Assembly (NCBI GenBank): GCA_013180625.2
Contig: SNVD02014965.1
Coordinates: 310,001-374,000 of the forward strand
DNA from: Boswellia sacra
Lineage: Eukaryota > Streptophyta > Magnoliopsida > Sapindales > Burseraceae
Reading direction: 5' to 3'
Length of the DNA: 64,000 nt
Within the stretch, counting starts at the first letter, position 1. Each line of letters begins with the position of its first letter. Both the position numbers and the translations under genes were made by a program. Positions 12,439-23,600 of this stretch are shown here, piece after piece. Under the pieces are notes generated by a model. The model did no database searches. It was not told the DNA's origin and saw only the letters and a list, made by a program, of their open reading frames with translations.

Positions 12439-12753
12439 CTAACCTACATAAACATTTTGCATTTGTTCAAAATTGGATAAAAGCATAAAAATGGGTAAGA
12501 AATGACAAGTACTCACATGAGTAGTGCCCGACGGTATGAATGAGAATCGTGGAGTTTTATCCACTAGAAGCTCGTGAAGGTCAAAGGCCCCTATTGACGT
12601 CGCCATATTTACTGTGGCGGTCGCTTTATCCTGAAAATGGCCAATCATGATGGTGGTGTCTAGAAGGACAGTGCCGTCAGAAGCTGTCACCAACAGAGAA
12701 GCACCACGTGGCTGTTGGATATATGCCTTAAGAGTGATGGATATTTTCTGCAA
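12439..12753 (-). pseudogene. Unclassified ORF fragment
   Basis: A 104-codon minus-strand ORF contains ISITLKAYIQQPRG, a GTVLLDTTIMIGHF stretch and the tail DKTPRFSFIPSGTTHVS. The alternating hydrophobic pattern and low codon bias suggest real ancestral coding. I do not recognise the family. It lies between a non-coding repeat (12770-14640) and the low-complexity ORF at 11894, all in one orientation, so a single interrupted gene is plausible. Confidence 0.3.
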
Positions 12754-12769
12754 ATTTGTAGAAACATCA

Positions 12770-14640
12770 TTAATAAATAAAGTTGTTATTATTTATTTTA
12801 CCCAAATATGATTGTATCAATGACTAAAGGCTCTAGAGCTTATCTATTGATAAAATTCTATATATATGAGATATATATGAGACATAGAATTTTATCATAG
12901 CTTAAAACTAGTTCACAACTTGTAAACAATAATTGGACACTTTGTTTAGATAAGGTTGTTGTGTGGTTTGTCTTTGATGGGGAAATAGTGAGTCTCTAAT
13001 CATATGAAGTGGAGACTTTAAGACAAAGACATTTGTGCATTATGAATGCATTGAATATGACCACGTGAAATTATATCATTTGGTTGAAATACTGTGATCA
13101 AATAAAAATTATTACAACCGAGCACTAAAAGCATTCGTACCTTAATCCTGAGTGGGTAGTGTATCTCTAGTATACAGGCTATGGTCTTTGACTAGAATAA
13201 AAAGTGAGATCTAAATAAAGATCAATACCTTGGCTAGTTGGGATTATAAGATTTGTATATTAGTAGACATCTATTCTATAGATATGGAATTCATGACTCC
13301 TAAGGGATTATAGAATATCACCTTAATGGTTTTACAATGTTTTAAATGATAGAATATTAACCAAGTGTTTAATGAAAAGTTATAACCAAGATTTACTTGA
13401 GCAAATCTTAAATCACTTAGATGGTGTAAAATTGGTATTAAGGGCTCAAAATATAATTAGAGGGGTAAAACGATAATTGTACCTAACACAAATTATTGGT
13501 ATTTTATGAAAGGTATTTATGTAAACCTATAGCTCAATGGATAAGGCTTAAACAAAATAATTTAATCAGATTAAATTATTAAGCTTTTTGTAAAGAATAT
13601 TTAATTTAAGAGGGCATCTTTAGACCTATAGTGGAGTGGACCAAAGTTAATAAGTGAGACCTACTATAGTTATGAGATAACAAGGTACTAGGTCAAACTT
13701 ATTGGAGTTTGTAATTAAATATGTCCGTCAAAGTCTCCTAAGTAACTGATCAAATCATCTGAACATAAGACTAAAATATGAAAAATAATTTTTTAATTTA
13801 ATTGAGAATAAAATTTTATACATTAAATTAAATATAGTAAATCATAAATGGGCTTGTTATTTAATTAAAAGAGTTTAATTAAATAAATAAGGTAATGGGC
13901 TTGATATTTAATTACTAAGATTAAATAAATAAGCATTTGGGCTAATGACTAATTGGGCTTATTGGGCCTATTAATTATAATTTAATTAATCAAGAGTTTA
14001 ATTTCGAATTAAAGAGGCCTTCTAGTTATATGAGTTGAACTCAAATATATAAAAGCTCAATTAGATTTACATTAGGTTTATAGAAACCCAATGTAATAAA
14101 AGTTTAATTAGATTTATATTAGGTTTGTAGAAACCTAATTAAATTATGAGTCTAATTAAATTTATGTAAGGATTAAAAGAATCCTAATAAAATACTAACT
14201 CCAAGTAATTACAGTTTAACAAGGAAACAAGGGAGCTATATAACGTACTAGGCTTTCAATCAAAACCCTAAGAAATGAATAGGACAAAAAAGTGAACAAT
14301 ACCTTTGTCTTGGAATTTGTGCCAATCTCAGGCCTTGTACACTGAGCAAAAACACAGAAGCTTCTAAGGCACCTTTGGGATCCAATTTGAGCTACCTAGA
14401 CCTCTCCTAACGTTGTTTCCTTTGTGTTCTCGGGTTTAATCTAGTCAAGTTATAGTCCCACATTCCCAAAAGTGTTGTTCAGATTGACATTCAGCCATAC
14501 TTAATGGTGAGAAAGCATGAAAAATTTTTGAAGCCTGTATTTGCTAGATCCTTATTCCAGAGATATTTCTGCTACGTTGATCTGATCAAATCTAAATCTG
14601 GGATCCAATAGTGGCCTGTTCTCTCGATGCTGAGTGCTTA
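12770..14640. repeat. Non-coding AT-rich insertion, LTR-like
   Basis: About 1.9 kb without coding potential separates two minus-strand ORF fragments that could once have been joined. It holds an inverted repeat GATAAAATTCTAT...ATAGAATTTTATC at about 12850-12898, a run of TTTAATTA words at 13,790-14,000, and three consecutive small stem-loops at 14070-14186. The composition and position suggest a decayed LTR or solo LTR, but I could not define its ends or a target duplication. Confidence 0.4.
14070..14186. repeat. Three successive stem-loop repeats
   Basis: Three similar units follow one another at ~48-bp spacing. The first is CATTAGGTTT-ATAG-AAACCCAATG (14070-14094). The second is ATTAGGTTT-GTAG-AAACCTAAT (about 14118-14141). 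The third is the weaker AAGGATT-AAAAG-AATCCT (about 14168-14185). Each is preceded by an AATTAGATTTA-like word. They are probably a tandemly duplicated palindrome inside the repeat. Confidence 0.6.
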
Positions 14641-14648
14641 AGGAAAGA

Positions 14649-15035
14649 CTAGAAGACTGATGGCCACAAGGATGAGATAGAGGTGGTGGAGGCAGAGGAG
14701 CTTGACTTTACAACCTGATGGGGATCGATGTCTTTACCTCTGTAGCGCTTAAGCAAGAACTCTTGGGCCTTATCCATATATGAATGCTCATGTGTTGGGA
14801 AGGGGATGTCGTCATTATGCATCCATGCTATATACTTAGCAAAGACATTATCCTCAAAGGCATGTGTGTCAGCCATCTGATGAGGAGGTGGAGAAGGAAT
14901 CCGACATTGAGCTAGTCTAACTGCCCAATCAAACATATGCTCACCAAAGAACCACATTTGGGCCTGGAGGTTCACCAGTAACACCCCTTTCTTATAGCAG
15001 GGGTCTAGGTGTTTTGATCTTGATCTTCTGGCCAT
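14649..15035 (-). pseudogene. Unclassified transposon-like ORF
   Basis: A 128-codon minus-strand ORF starts with a basic stretch (MARRSRSKHLDPC), continues with VLLVNLQAQMWFFGEHMFDW and an Ala/Trp/His-rich middle, and ends in a Ser-rich tail. The conserved-looking aromatic core suggests a true protein fragment. Upstream at 15120-15260, in the same direction, another open stretch (TTFLYDIFRNTLFTLNWDM) ends at a GTAAGA donor, and a TTGCAG acceptor lies just before this ORF, so the two could be neighbouring exons. The family is unknown to me; a mobile-element protein is most likely given the surroundings. Confidence 0.35.
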
Positions 15036-15289
15036 GGCACTCGGTTCACCTGCAAAATAAAGGAAGTTAAGTCTTTGTTCAAGAATTTAAAATCCAAAAA
15101 TACTGACATAACTTTTCTTACCATGTCCCAGTTGAGAGTAAATAGTGTGTTCCTGAAGATGTCATAGAGGAAAGTTGTATCCTCCCTCTTGCTATCGTAC
15201 GACCATCGAATCGCCCATGGGTATCCCTAAGCAGGCTGCTCAATCTGCAGTTTGATATCCTTTAAAGTCAAATAGATGTGAAATTAATC

Positions 15290-15954
15290 ACGACGTAAAC
15301 TACAAACCCATTGCATCATGTGTGAACATCCGTGACCATGGTTTCACAACATCCTCGTTAGTTGACTATGATTTCATGATAATTGTGAAACAGTTGTCAT
15401 AGAATCACTGTCATAACTAATCTTAACAAGGATACAGACTGTTCACATGATCGGATACATATGGCTTGCATAGTATAATATCTTAGTTAACATTACCTCA
15501 ATCACTAGATGACAGTCAGTTTAGATTGTATAGTGTTTGAATTCCACGATATTCAAATGTTATGGGATCTTAACTGAAAAGCATCAGTAATTGAGTACGT
15601 TGTGACTTTGATAGTATCACTAAAATCGTTGTCAAGGTTATGACAACAATTATTTGGCAATGAAGAAATCACACCAGTTTTGCATTGAGAGTTTTGTATA
15701 AAATCCTGCATCCCTAGATGACGACTTTTTGGGATCGGAGCCAAAAATCCTAGGATAGAGACTTCACCACTATGCGGGAGAAACAAGGTTGGAAGGGATT
15801 TCTTGTTTTGATTGGTTGTGACTATGTGATATATACCCTATCAATGCATTACATAAATGCATACGTGCACACGTCAACCATAATAGATTGGGTTAGGCAA
15901 AGCAAGAGATTTGAAAGAATAGACGACATGGAAAAGGACTACAATGATCATAGG
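15290..15954. other. No gene recognised
   Basis: Short ORFs on both strands (for example 15553-15786 minus and 15772-15975 plus) show no motif. The right part leads into the tandem array at 15955 and may be internal sequence of that retrotransposon. Confidence 0.4.
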
Positions 15955-16138
15955 GATCCGCAGAGGTGTCTTTAGAGAGTGTAGAGTCACACCGAAGACT
16001 TTCAAATAGTGTGGAATTGCACCAAAATCCTTAAGTGTGGAACACATTAAGGTGCCCTTAAAGAGTGTGGAATCACATCGAAGACTTCTAGACAATGTGG
16101 AGCTAAATTAGAAAATCGTTGAGCGTGGAATTGCGCAA
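15955..16138 (+). repeat. Left part of ~87-bp tandem array (split by viral insertion)
   Basis: About two units are visible, with the phrases GAGGTGTCTTTAGAGAGTG, TGTAGAGTCACACCGAAGAC and GGAATTGCGC. They match the array resuming at 27034 and are the reverse complement of the array at 5801. The array stops after GGAATTGCGCAAA at 16139 and resumes with TTTTAGAGAGTG at 27034, so everything between appears to be an insertion. Confidence 0.75.
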
Positions 16139-16564
16139 ATATGAGAGAAATACTGTGAAAAAGGAGCTAATAACTTTAAAAAATGATGTTAAATCTTTAA
16201 ATGAAAGGGTTAATAATTTAACAGAAGAAGAAAATCTTGAAATTCCTTATCTTCTTGAACTCGAATGGTTACCATGGTGTACCATTTTTGAGTTACAGTT
16301 CCTTGCATAGGTTTTTTCTTAATAAGAGATCCAATTATTCTCTTCTGTTGTTGTATTTGACCTATTTAGGTCTTTCATTATTGAAGAGCTTCCTTCATCA
16401 ATATGAGGAATTTCAGGATTTTCTTCTTCTTCTAAACTTTTAACATGGAGAATTAGCCTCCGAAATAGTCAAAGTAGGCTTGGAAATTTGTAATTGGGCA
16501 AAAATCCAAAAACAGTTACAATGGGAGAAGGCCACAAAAGCTAAAGCCATGGGTAAATCTATAT
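16139..16564 (+). pseudogene. Endogenous pararetrovirus fragment, left piece
   Basis: A short + frame from about 16140 encodes a charged heptad-like coil (about 40 codons) and then breaks down. A near-perfect inverted pair (GAAGAAGAAAATC-TGAAATTCC, at about 16228 and, inverted, at about 16430) marks an internal rearrangement, with the DNA between reading better on the minus strand. From about 16440 to 16564 the + strand is open again, and it appears to continue at 25665 on the far side of the CACTA insertion. The assignment to Caulimoviridae rests mainly on that continuity with the RT-bearing piece at 26166-27033. It is a broken, non-coding relic. Confidence 0.5.
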
Positions 16565-16577
16565 CACCACAGGAAAA

Positions 16578-17590
16578 ACTGTTTTTAGCGACCACAAATT
16601 CCTCACAGAAAGTTTCATATGTTTCTTTCAACGACAAAATTTCATCGCAGAATCTCATCAGAAAATGAGGGGAACATGCAATATAAGAAACCTTTTAGTG
16701 ACAAATAAGTCCTCACAGAAAGTTTCCTTTATCTCTTTTAGCAACGAAATTTCGTCACAGAATCTGATTACAAAATAAAGGAAAATAGAAATATGGCAAA
16801 CCTTTTAGCGACGATAAATTCCTCACAGAAAGTTTCCTATATTTCTTTCAGCAACAAAATTTCGTAGCATAATCTCAAAACAAAATAAGAAAACCAAGGA
16901 AACCTTTTATCGACGAAATTGCGTTGCATAATCTACCTAAAAACGGTAAAAAGTAATATGGGAAAACCTTTCAGCGACAATAAATTCGTTGCAAAAAGTT
17001 TCTTACATTGCTATCAGCAACGAAATTTCGTCGCAAAATATAATATCAAAATAAGGGAAAATAGGGACAATATGCAATATGGAAAACTTTTTTGCGACGA
17101 CAAATTCCTCGCATAAAGTTTCATATATTTCTTTCAACGACAAAATTTCGTCGCAGAATCTCATCAGAAAATGAGGGGAAGATTGAATATAATAAACCTT
17201 TAGCGACAAATAAGTCCCCGCAGAAGGTTTCCTATATCGCTTTCAGTAACGACATTTCGTCACAAAATCCGATTACAAAATAAAGGAAAATAGAAATATG
17301 GCAAACATTTTAGCAACGCTAAGTTCCTTACAGAAAGTTTCCTATATTTCTTTCAGCAACAAAATTTCGTAGCATAATCTCAAAACAAAATAAGAAAACC
17401 AAGGAAACCTTTTATCGACGAAATTGCGTTGCGTAATCTAATACCTAAAAACGGGAAAAAGCAATATGGGAAAACCTTTTAGCGACAATAAATTCGTTGC
17501 GGAAAGTTTCTTACATTGCTATCAGCAACAAAATTTCGTCGCAAAATATAATATCGAAATAAGGGAAAATAGGGACAATATGCAATATGG
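16578..17590. repeat. Two-copy ~507-bp higher-order repeat of CACTA subterminal units
   Basis: A block of roughly 507 bp occurs twice head to tail; for example GGGAAAACCTTTYAGCGACA lies at about 16961 and again at 17468. Each block holds four ~125-bp subunits of the form TTTTAGCGACGA..AAATTCCTCGCAGAAAGTTTC, TTTCAGCAACGAAATTTCGTCGC, AAAATAAGGGAAAAT. The subunits are more alike between blocks than within one, the hallmark of a recent segmental duplication of an older array. Confidence 0.85.
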
Positions 17591-17794
17591 AAATGAAAGA
17601 TTATAAGTTTAGCTTGTAACTTGTAAGTTAAGAATAAATGAAAGTGAATCAATTATATGTAACTAATTGAGACTAGGCATGGTATTAGCTAATGATTTAT
17701 ACCATATAATCTAATTTAATGTGTTTTAAATAAGTAATATTATAAATCTCAATATTATTAATTAAATCAATTGTCAAAAATAGTTAATATTTAC

Positions 17795-20628
17795 TGATGC
17801 GTTCGAAACTAGCAAGTATACTAGTCGCACAAGTAATAAAGTGATAAGTAGATATCGTTCCCACGAGGATTGATTCTAATTGAATTTGTTATTTTCCAGC
17901 AATAATAAACTAAACAGGGGGGGTTTTGTTGATTGATTAACTAAACTTAATACGAAAGCAAATAAAGAATAACACAAAGCAAAGTTAAATGGAGTGAAAA
18001 ATCAATGAGAGACACTTGGTTAAGAGTTCATTCTCTGCCACAAGATATGAATTTGTGAATTAACATAGAATTGTAATCCAATTACAGCATTGAAGTTATC
18101 AACCGTAGATAACAACAAGCTCTGTTATCCCAATCTTTCCTTACTTTGTTGTTAAATAAAACAAGCTCTTTATTTAATCTCTATCCATTAAACAACCTAG
18201 AACAAGCTCTCTAAATTTAATTCAATGGATGCATTACGATAAGAAAGATAGGTTGATCTAAGCAATAAACACACAAGCTCGGATTATTTAACTTAGGTTG
18301 TATTCTCCAATTGCAATCTCTGATCACAATTTTGCTACTAAGGATAGAAATTCAAGACAATTACGGATCAAGATTTCTAGTCTAGCAATAGACAACAACC
18401 AGATTATATTCAGTTGGCCATTCGAAATAAAATCCAGCAAGCAATCATAAGCATTAGATATGGGAAAATACAAGCAACTTCAATTAGAGAATTGGATAAC
18501 AATTTCTTACACAATCAACTCACAAAATCCATATCAAGGGCTTTGAAATCACCCTCAACCAATTCAGATTTAGTTACACATATTCAATCAGAATAACAAA
18601 TACAATACAGAGAAATTCCAGAATTGAAAAGGAAAGAAAGAACTTAGCAAATTCTTTGAAAATCTTCTTTGTAGATGAATCTTCTTGGAATTGTAGTTCC
18701 TCCTCTTTCAAAATCTTCTTTCTCCTTCAAGAACTCCAAGGGATGAGAGAAATCCAGAAATGCAGCCTCCTCCCACGTTTTCCCCTCTTCCAGTTATGAA
18801 AATAAAACCCTAAAATGTGTTTAAATACTCTGCTACAGTAATGTGCTACAGTGTCTGATGCATTCGAAACTAGCAAGTATACTAGTCGCACAAGTAATAA
18901 AGTGATAAGTAAAATATCGTTCCCACGAGGATTGATTCTAATTGAATTTGTTATTTCCAGCAACAATAAACTAAATAGGGGGGAATTTTTGTTGAATGCT
19001 TTACTAAATGAAATAAGAATGCAAGTAAAGAATAACAAAACAGAAAGTAAATTTGAATGAAAAATCAATGGGAGAAAGCTGGTTAAGGGATCCTTCTCTA
19101 CCACAAGATATGGATTTGCGAATTAATTGTAGAATTGTCATCTAATTACAGCATTGAAGTTATCAACCGTAGATAATAACAAGCTTTATTACCCCAATCT
19201 TTCCTTACTTTGTTGTTAAATAAAACAAGCTCTTTATTTAATCTCTATCCATTAAACAACCTAGAACAAGCTCTCTGAGTTTAATTCAATGGATGCATTA
19301 TGATAAGAAAGATAGGTTGATCTAAGCAATAAACACACAAGCTCGGATTATTTAACTTAGGTTATATTCTCCAATTGTAATCTCTGATCACAATTTTGCT
19401 ACTAATGATTAGAAATTCAAGACAATTACGGATCAAGATTTCTAGTCTAGCAATAAATCACAACCAGATTATATTCAGTTGGCCACTCAAATACAATCAG
19501 CAAGCAATCATAAGCATTAAATATGGGAGAATACAAGCAACTTCAATTAGAGAATTGGATAACAATTCCTTACACAATCAACTTACAAAAACCATATCAG
19601 GGGCTTTGAAATCACCCTCAACCAATTCAGATTCAGTTACACATGTTTAAGAACGTGGTAAATACAATACAACATGGAGACATTCCAGAAAATGAAAGGG
19701 AAGGGAAAAACTTAGCAAATTTGATGTAATTCTCTTTGGATTGTAGTTCTTCCTCTTTCCAAGCTTCCTTTCTCCTTCAAGAACTCCAAGAGATGAAAGA
19801 ATTCCAGAGCTGCAGCCTCCACCACGTTCTCCCCTCTTCAAGTTATCAAAATAAAACCCTAAAATGTGTTTAAATACTCTGCTACAGTGACTTGCTACAG
19901 TGTCCCGTATTATACATGCTACAGTGACTTGTGGAATTATATTTCTATACATCTCACATTGTTTTGATTACAACTTTTGGTACACTGAATGGATTTATAA
20001 ATCGTAAATTTCTCCAGAAAATAGACTTCGAGAGCTTTCCAACGGTATATAACATATCATCGGGTTCATTGTATAATAAATCCGAGAAGATCACTGACTA
20101 GCAGAGGTGAAAATGAAGGGTTTTACTCCATTTTTGTGCAAGTTGCTCCAAAACTCCTACAAACAACAAAGCTACACAAAAACATAAAAATACCAATGAA
20201 TATAGCAAAGAAACATGGACGAATTGATATAAAAGTAATACATAAATAGACACCTATCAGTATCCCGTATTATACATGCTACAGTGATGTGTGGAATTAC
20301 ATTTCTACACTTCTCACACTGTTTTGATTACAACTTTCGGTACACTAAATGGATTCATAAACCGTAAATTTCTCCAAAAAGTAGACTTCGAGAGCTTTTC
20401 AACGGTATATGATATGTCATCGGGTTCATTGTATATCAATACAATTAAATCCGAGAAGATGGTTGACTAGCAGAGGTGAAAATGAAGGGTTTTACTCCAT
20501 TTTTGTGCAAGTTGCTCCAAAACTCCTTCAAACATCAAAATCACACAAAAACATAAAAATACCAAGGAATATAGCAAATAAACATGGACGAATTGATATG
20601 AAAATGATATATAAATAGACACTTATCA
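17795..20628 (-). mobile_element. Solo LTR, copy B, interrupted by copy C
   Basis: It begins TGATGCGTTCGAAAC and ends GACACTTATCA, the reverse orientation of copy A. The flanking 5-bp duplication TTTAC is perfect (17790-17794 and 20629-20633). Its sequence is split at 18855/20265 by copy C; without C and its duplicated target it is about 1,425 bp. It has no internal domain. Confidence 0.88.
18856..20259 (-). mobile_element. Solo LTR, copy C, inserted inside copy B
   Basis: A 1,404-bp unit runs TGATGCATTCGAAAC to GACACCTATCA. It sits within the promoter region of copy B, in the same orientation. The target duplication is GTGTC on the left (18851-18855) and GTATC on the right (20260-20264), one substitution apart. 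Deleting one copy restores B's CAGTGTCCCGTATT, so this is a clean insertion younger than B. Confidence 0.9.
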
Positions 20629-20633
20629 TTTAC

Positions 20634-21256
20634 TTTTCTTACATTTAGATTAATTACTAATTAAATCACTTACCTAAAATAGTTAATATAAAATGGAAAG
20701 ATTGTAAAGTTTATTAATTATTTTTTCCTTGCTTTCAAGCTAATTATTAATTAAATCAAATGCTTATGATAGTTATGGAACAAGTTAGCACAAAATTAGA
20801 ACATTAGATTAATTACATCTATTAATGGTAATGTGCTTAGTAGATTGTGTCTATTAATTAATCAATAATGTATAATGCTTAGTAATTATAGGGTTGTTAA
20901 TAAACCAAATCTTTTTTATCTAAGATTATGTTACATTAAACTAATTACAAGTCAATCACATTACATATAATTGCATGAAGCGAAATTGGGTTATGGAAAG
21001 TTTATTATTATTATTTTTATTATAAAACTTAATAGCTAAGATAATATCATACACATATACTCTAATTTCATTATTTATTATTAAGTTAAAATAATCTTAT
21101 TTAGTGATTCAATTTGATTATTTTTTATTTAGAATTGAATACTAATGAACTAAAATTAGGTATGGAAGTACTTTATTTTGAAATGAATCACCAATCGATT
21201 AAACAAATTCGCTTATAAATTTTATTAATCAATTAGAATGACTTAAACTAAGATAA
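20634..21256. other. AT-rich internal CACTA sequence, no gene
   Basis: Loose direct repeats of ATTAATTAAATCA and AATAGTTAATAT words, also present at 17,700-17,794 on the other side of LTR B, show that this is the continuation of the same host sequence. No coding potential is seen. Confidence 0.5.
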
Positions 21257-21475
21257 TTACAGCAACATGGCTTTCGCAACGTACATTGGTTGCATGTTGC
21301 AAAAGCCATTTTTTGGCAACGTGCGCTCTATGCACGTTGATGAAAGACTATATATTAACGTGCATTTTCCGCATGTTGCGAAAAGTGTTGAATTTAGCAA
21401 CTTGCATATGCTACACATTGCAAAAAGTGTTGAATTTAGCAACGTGCACATTCAGCACGTTACGAAAAGTTTTGC
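21257..21475. repeat. Palindromic GCAACGTGC/GCACGTTGC repeat cluster
   Basis: Four to five imperfect palindromes of the form GCAACGTGC-n-GCACGTTGCGAAAAG are arranged in tandem; the last two full units (GTGTTGAATTTAGCAACKTGC) are 42 bp apart. The layout matches CACTA subterminal repeats, but the core differs from the GCGACGAAATTTCGTCGC core at both ends of CACTA4. It may be the end of a further nested or captured CACTA. Confidence 0.65.
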
Positions 21476-21865
21476 TCTTTTGAATTTATTTTTTATAATT
21501 AAATATTAAAATCAAGAAAATGTAATTTTTATATTACTAACTTTAAAAAGTCTTCTTGAATTATTAAAAGATAATTAAAATTACTTTGAATTTTAAATGT
21601 TATGGAAAATAATTTTAAATGATATGAAAAATTACACTAATTGAGTAATTTCATATTTTGAAATTAAATAAAACTAAAGATTAAAAATATAAGATTATTA
21701 ATTAAATAATATAATTTTATGGTTAAATATAAATTTTAAAAATTTTAACAATATTTCAATAAAAAGATAATATTATTTTCTATATAAAATAATGAATTTT
21801 TAAATATAAATTTTTTAATATCGAAATTATATGAAATAAATTAAATTATTTTACAGCGAAATCAC

Positions 21866-21866
<1 letters not shown>

Positions 21867-21911
<45 letters not shown>
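21867..21911. repeat. (AT)n microsatellite
   Basis: About 22 uninterrupted AT dinucleotides. It lies in an AT-rich stretch (21640-21970) that resembles 34140-34400 in CACTA1. Confidence 0.95.
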
Positions 21912-21914
<3 letters not shown>

Positions 21915-22049
21915 TAAGAAAGTAAAAATGTCAAATTAAATTTTATTTTGAAATAATATAACTAGTACAAGGAAGAAAAGGACATACTTATCCTATACTT
22001 TTTTATCAAAAAAGGGACAGCTGTTTATAATACAAAAATTACTGAAACT

Positions 22050-22101
22050 ACGTCGTTTTGATAATTTTTTTTGTAAAGAAAGAGTCAAAACGACGTGGTT
22101 T
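22050..22101. promoter_or_regulatory. Inverted repeat with ACGT cores
   Basis: CTACGTCGTTTTGA and TCAAAACGACGTGG form an inverted pair with 12-13 matching bases around a T/A-rich loop. Each arm carries an ACGT core as found in plant bZIP sites. It lies upstream of the SAUR-like fragment and may be part of a captured promoter; function is inference. Confidence 0.5.
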
Positions 22102-22365
22102 TGACTAAAAATAGGGCTAAATAAAAAATGAAGATTCATCTCCTCTCTTTAGTTGTCTGCCGCCTCCCCCATCTCCATCAGTTTCTTCTATTCCACTGGA
22201 TTCCGTTAATCCACCGATCTGCTTCAGTTGAGGACGAGTAAGCCACTCTAGCAACTAACTGCTTCACCGACAGTAGTGAGAGTGAGTGGGAGATTAAGGT
22301 TTCCTCCTCTTCTTCATCTTGACCCTATTTTCTCACACGCCATTTTCTCTCATGATATAGAGCAG

Positions 22366-22487
22366 TTTGTTGTCAGTGCTGAGCTCCTCAACCACCGTGT
22401 CTTCATCGGGCTCTTGAACAAGTCGGCATAGGAGTACATGTTTGAGCAGATGGTAGTTCTTCACATCCCGTCACATGCTTGTGAACT
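22366..22487 (+). pseudogene. Captured SAUR (small auxin-up RNA) fragment
   Basis: The frame reads FVVSAELLNHRVFIGLLN, then a stop, then EYMFEQMVVLHIPSHACELF. This is the core of the SAUR domain, in which plant proteins typically have FVV--E-L-HP-F--LL--A-EEYG--Q-G-L-IPC. The expected Pro of the HP pair is Arg and the stop TAG at 22429-22431 breaks the domain. SAUR proteins are small plant-specific regulators of auxin-driven growth. The piece sits inside CACTA4 with no recognisable N-terminus, so it is a transposon-carried fragment, not a working gene. It is preceded by CT-rich sequence that may be captured 5' UTR. Confidence 0.72.
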
Positions 22488-22739
22488 TTTTTAGATTTTT
22501 TTTTGTTTACCTCAGAAATTTGGGTTTTCTTCTTTTGGATGCACTTTGGGTGAACTTCTTAGAAATTTCTAGTTTCAGTCTTTTTTTTTTATTTTAATTT
22601 CTGGTTTCAGAAGTGAACTTTTGCTTGTGAATATATATAAGTACTTCTGTTGAACAAGTAAATGTTTGTTGGTAGAGATAGAGGTTTTACTCATTTAAGT
22701 CAGTTTTATATTAAATTTCTATTTTGTTTTGTTTTATTG

Positions 22740-23600
22740 TGATAGATCTTTCGGTAAAGCAGAAGATTGAGAGACATAGAGAGTAGGTATTGCAGTGTGA
22801 TAGTATGTTGCGAAAGAACCCTTTTGTTCAAGCAGTGCCATTTTTAAGGTAGAGCAGAAGGAAGCCAAGAAGAAAAATAGACAAAAATATGTAACTCAAG
22901 ATCCTCCCAAGGTGAGTAAGACTCTTTTTTTTTCCAAATTTATTTTCTTAGGAAGATGGTGGCAGTGCTTCAGGAATGGTTGACATATGAGCGAATGAAG
23001 GTATTATCTTGTGAAAATATGTAGTTTAATATTTTCTTGGATTTTATGTAGAGTTTAATTGTTTAAGAGGTTGCCGCTGGCTCTTTTGCAGGTGAAGGTA
23101 GCAACAAGTTAAAAAGGGTAACTACAATTACTAATAATTCTAAATGCAATTGTGATTACCGTTTGATGCTTATACAAAAAAAGATGACGATTTGCTTCTT
23201 TATTGCTTGTAATTTTAATATGTTGCACATTTTCCATGGTCATGTTCCCATTGGAGGCTCTGCACAGGCTCTGAGAAGATTGTTCTTGTCTTTTGGTCTT
23301 GGTGCAAGTTGTATTATATTTATTTATTTGTGTATGCTTACTAAGTGTTCGATCAAATGCCTCATTAGTTTAAATTCATCTTTAAACAATTTCATTCTCT
23401 TCCAAATTAACAAGTATATGTGTGTGTGTGTGCGCGCGCCACTCAAATATATATTTTTTATGGAATTGTTGATTCTATCTCTTCATTATATCATTAATTA
23501 CTATTTAAACTTATTAATTTTATCAAAATTGCATAATTTCATCCTATCAAACTATAGTTTCTGTTATATACAAATTTAAGTAATGTAGTGTGTTAATCTC
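22740..23600 (+). other. Exon-like pieces in CACTA4, unidentified
   Basis: A Lys-rich stretch ending at about 22912 is followed by a perfect GTGAGTAAG donor-like site, consistent with a captured exon. The ORF at 23163-23579 is Leu/Ile/Cys-rich and spans what looks like intron, so it is probably not coding. A short TG/CG dinucleotide tract lies at 23418-23438. I cannot name a source gene. Confidence 0.3.

Noticed and set aside
16578..17590. CRISPR array
   Set aside because: The regular repeats are palindromic and diverged, with no unique spacers of fixed length, in a plant nuclear context; they are CACTA subterminal repeats.
23163..23579. Membrane protein gene
   Set aside because: The hydrophobic ORF is made of T-rich intron-like sequence with a TG/CG repeat inside and has no family resemblance.
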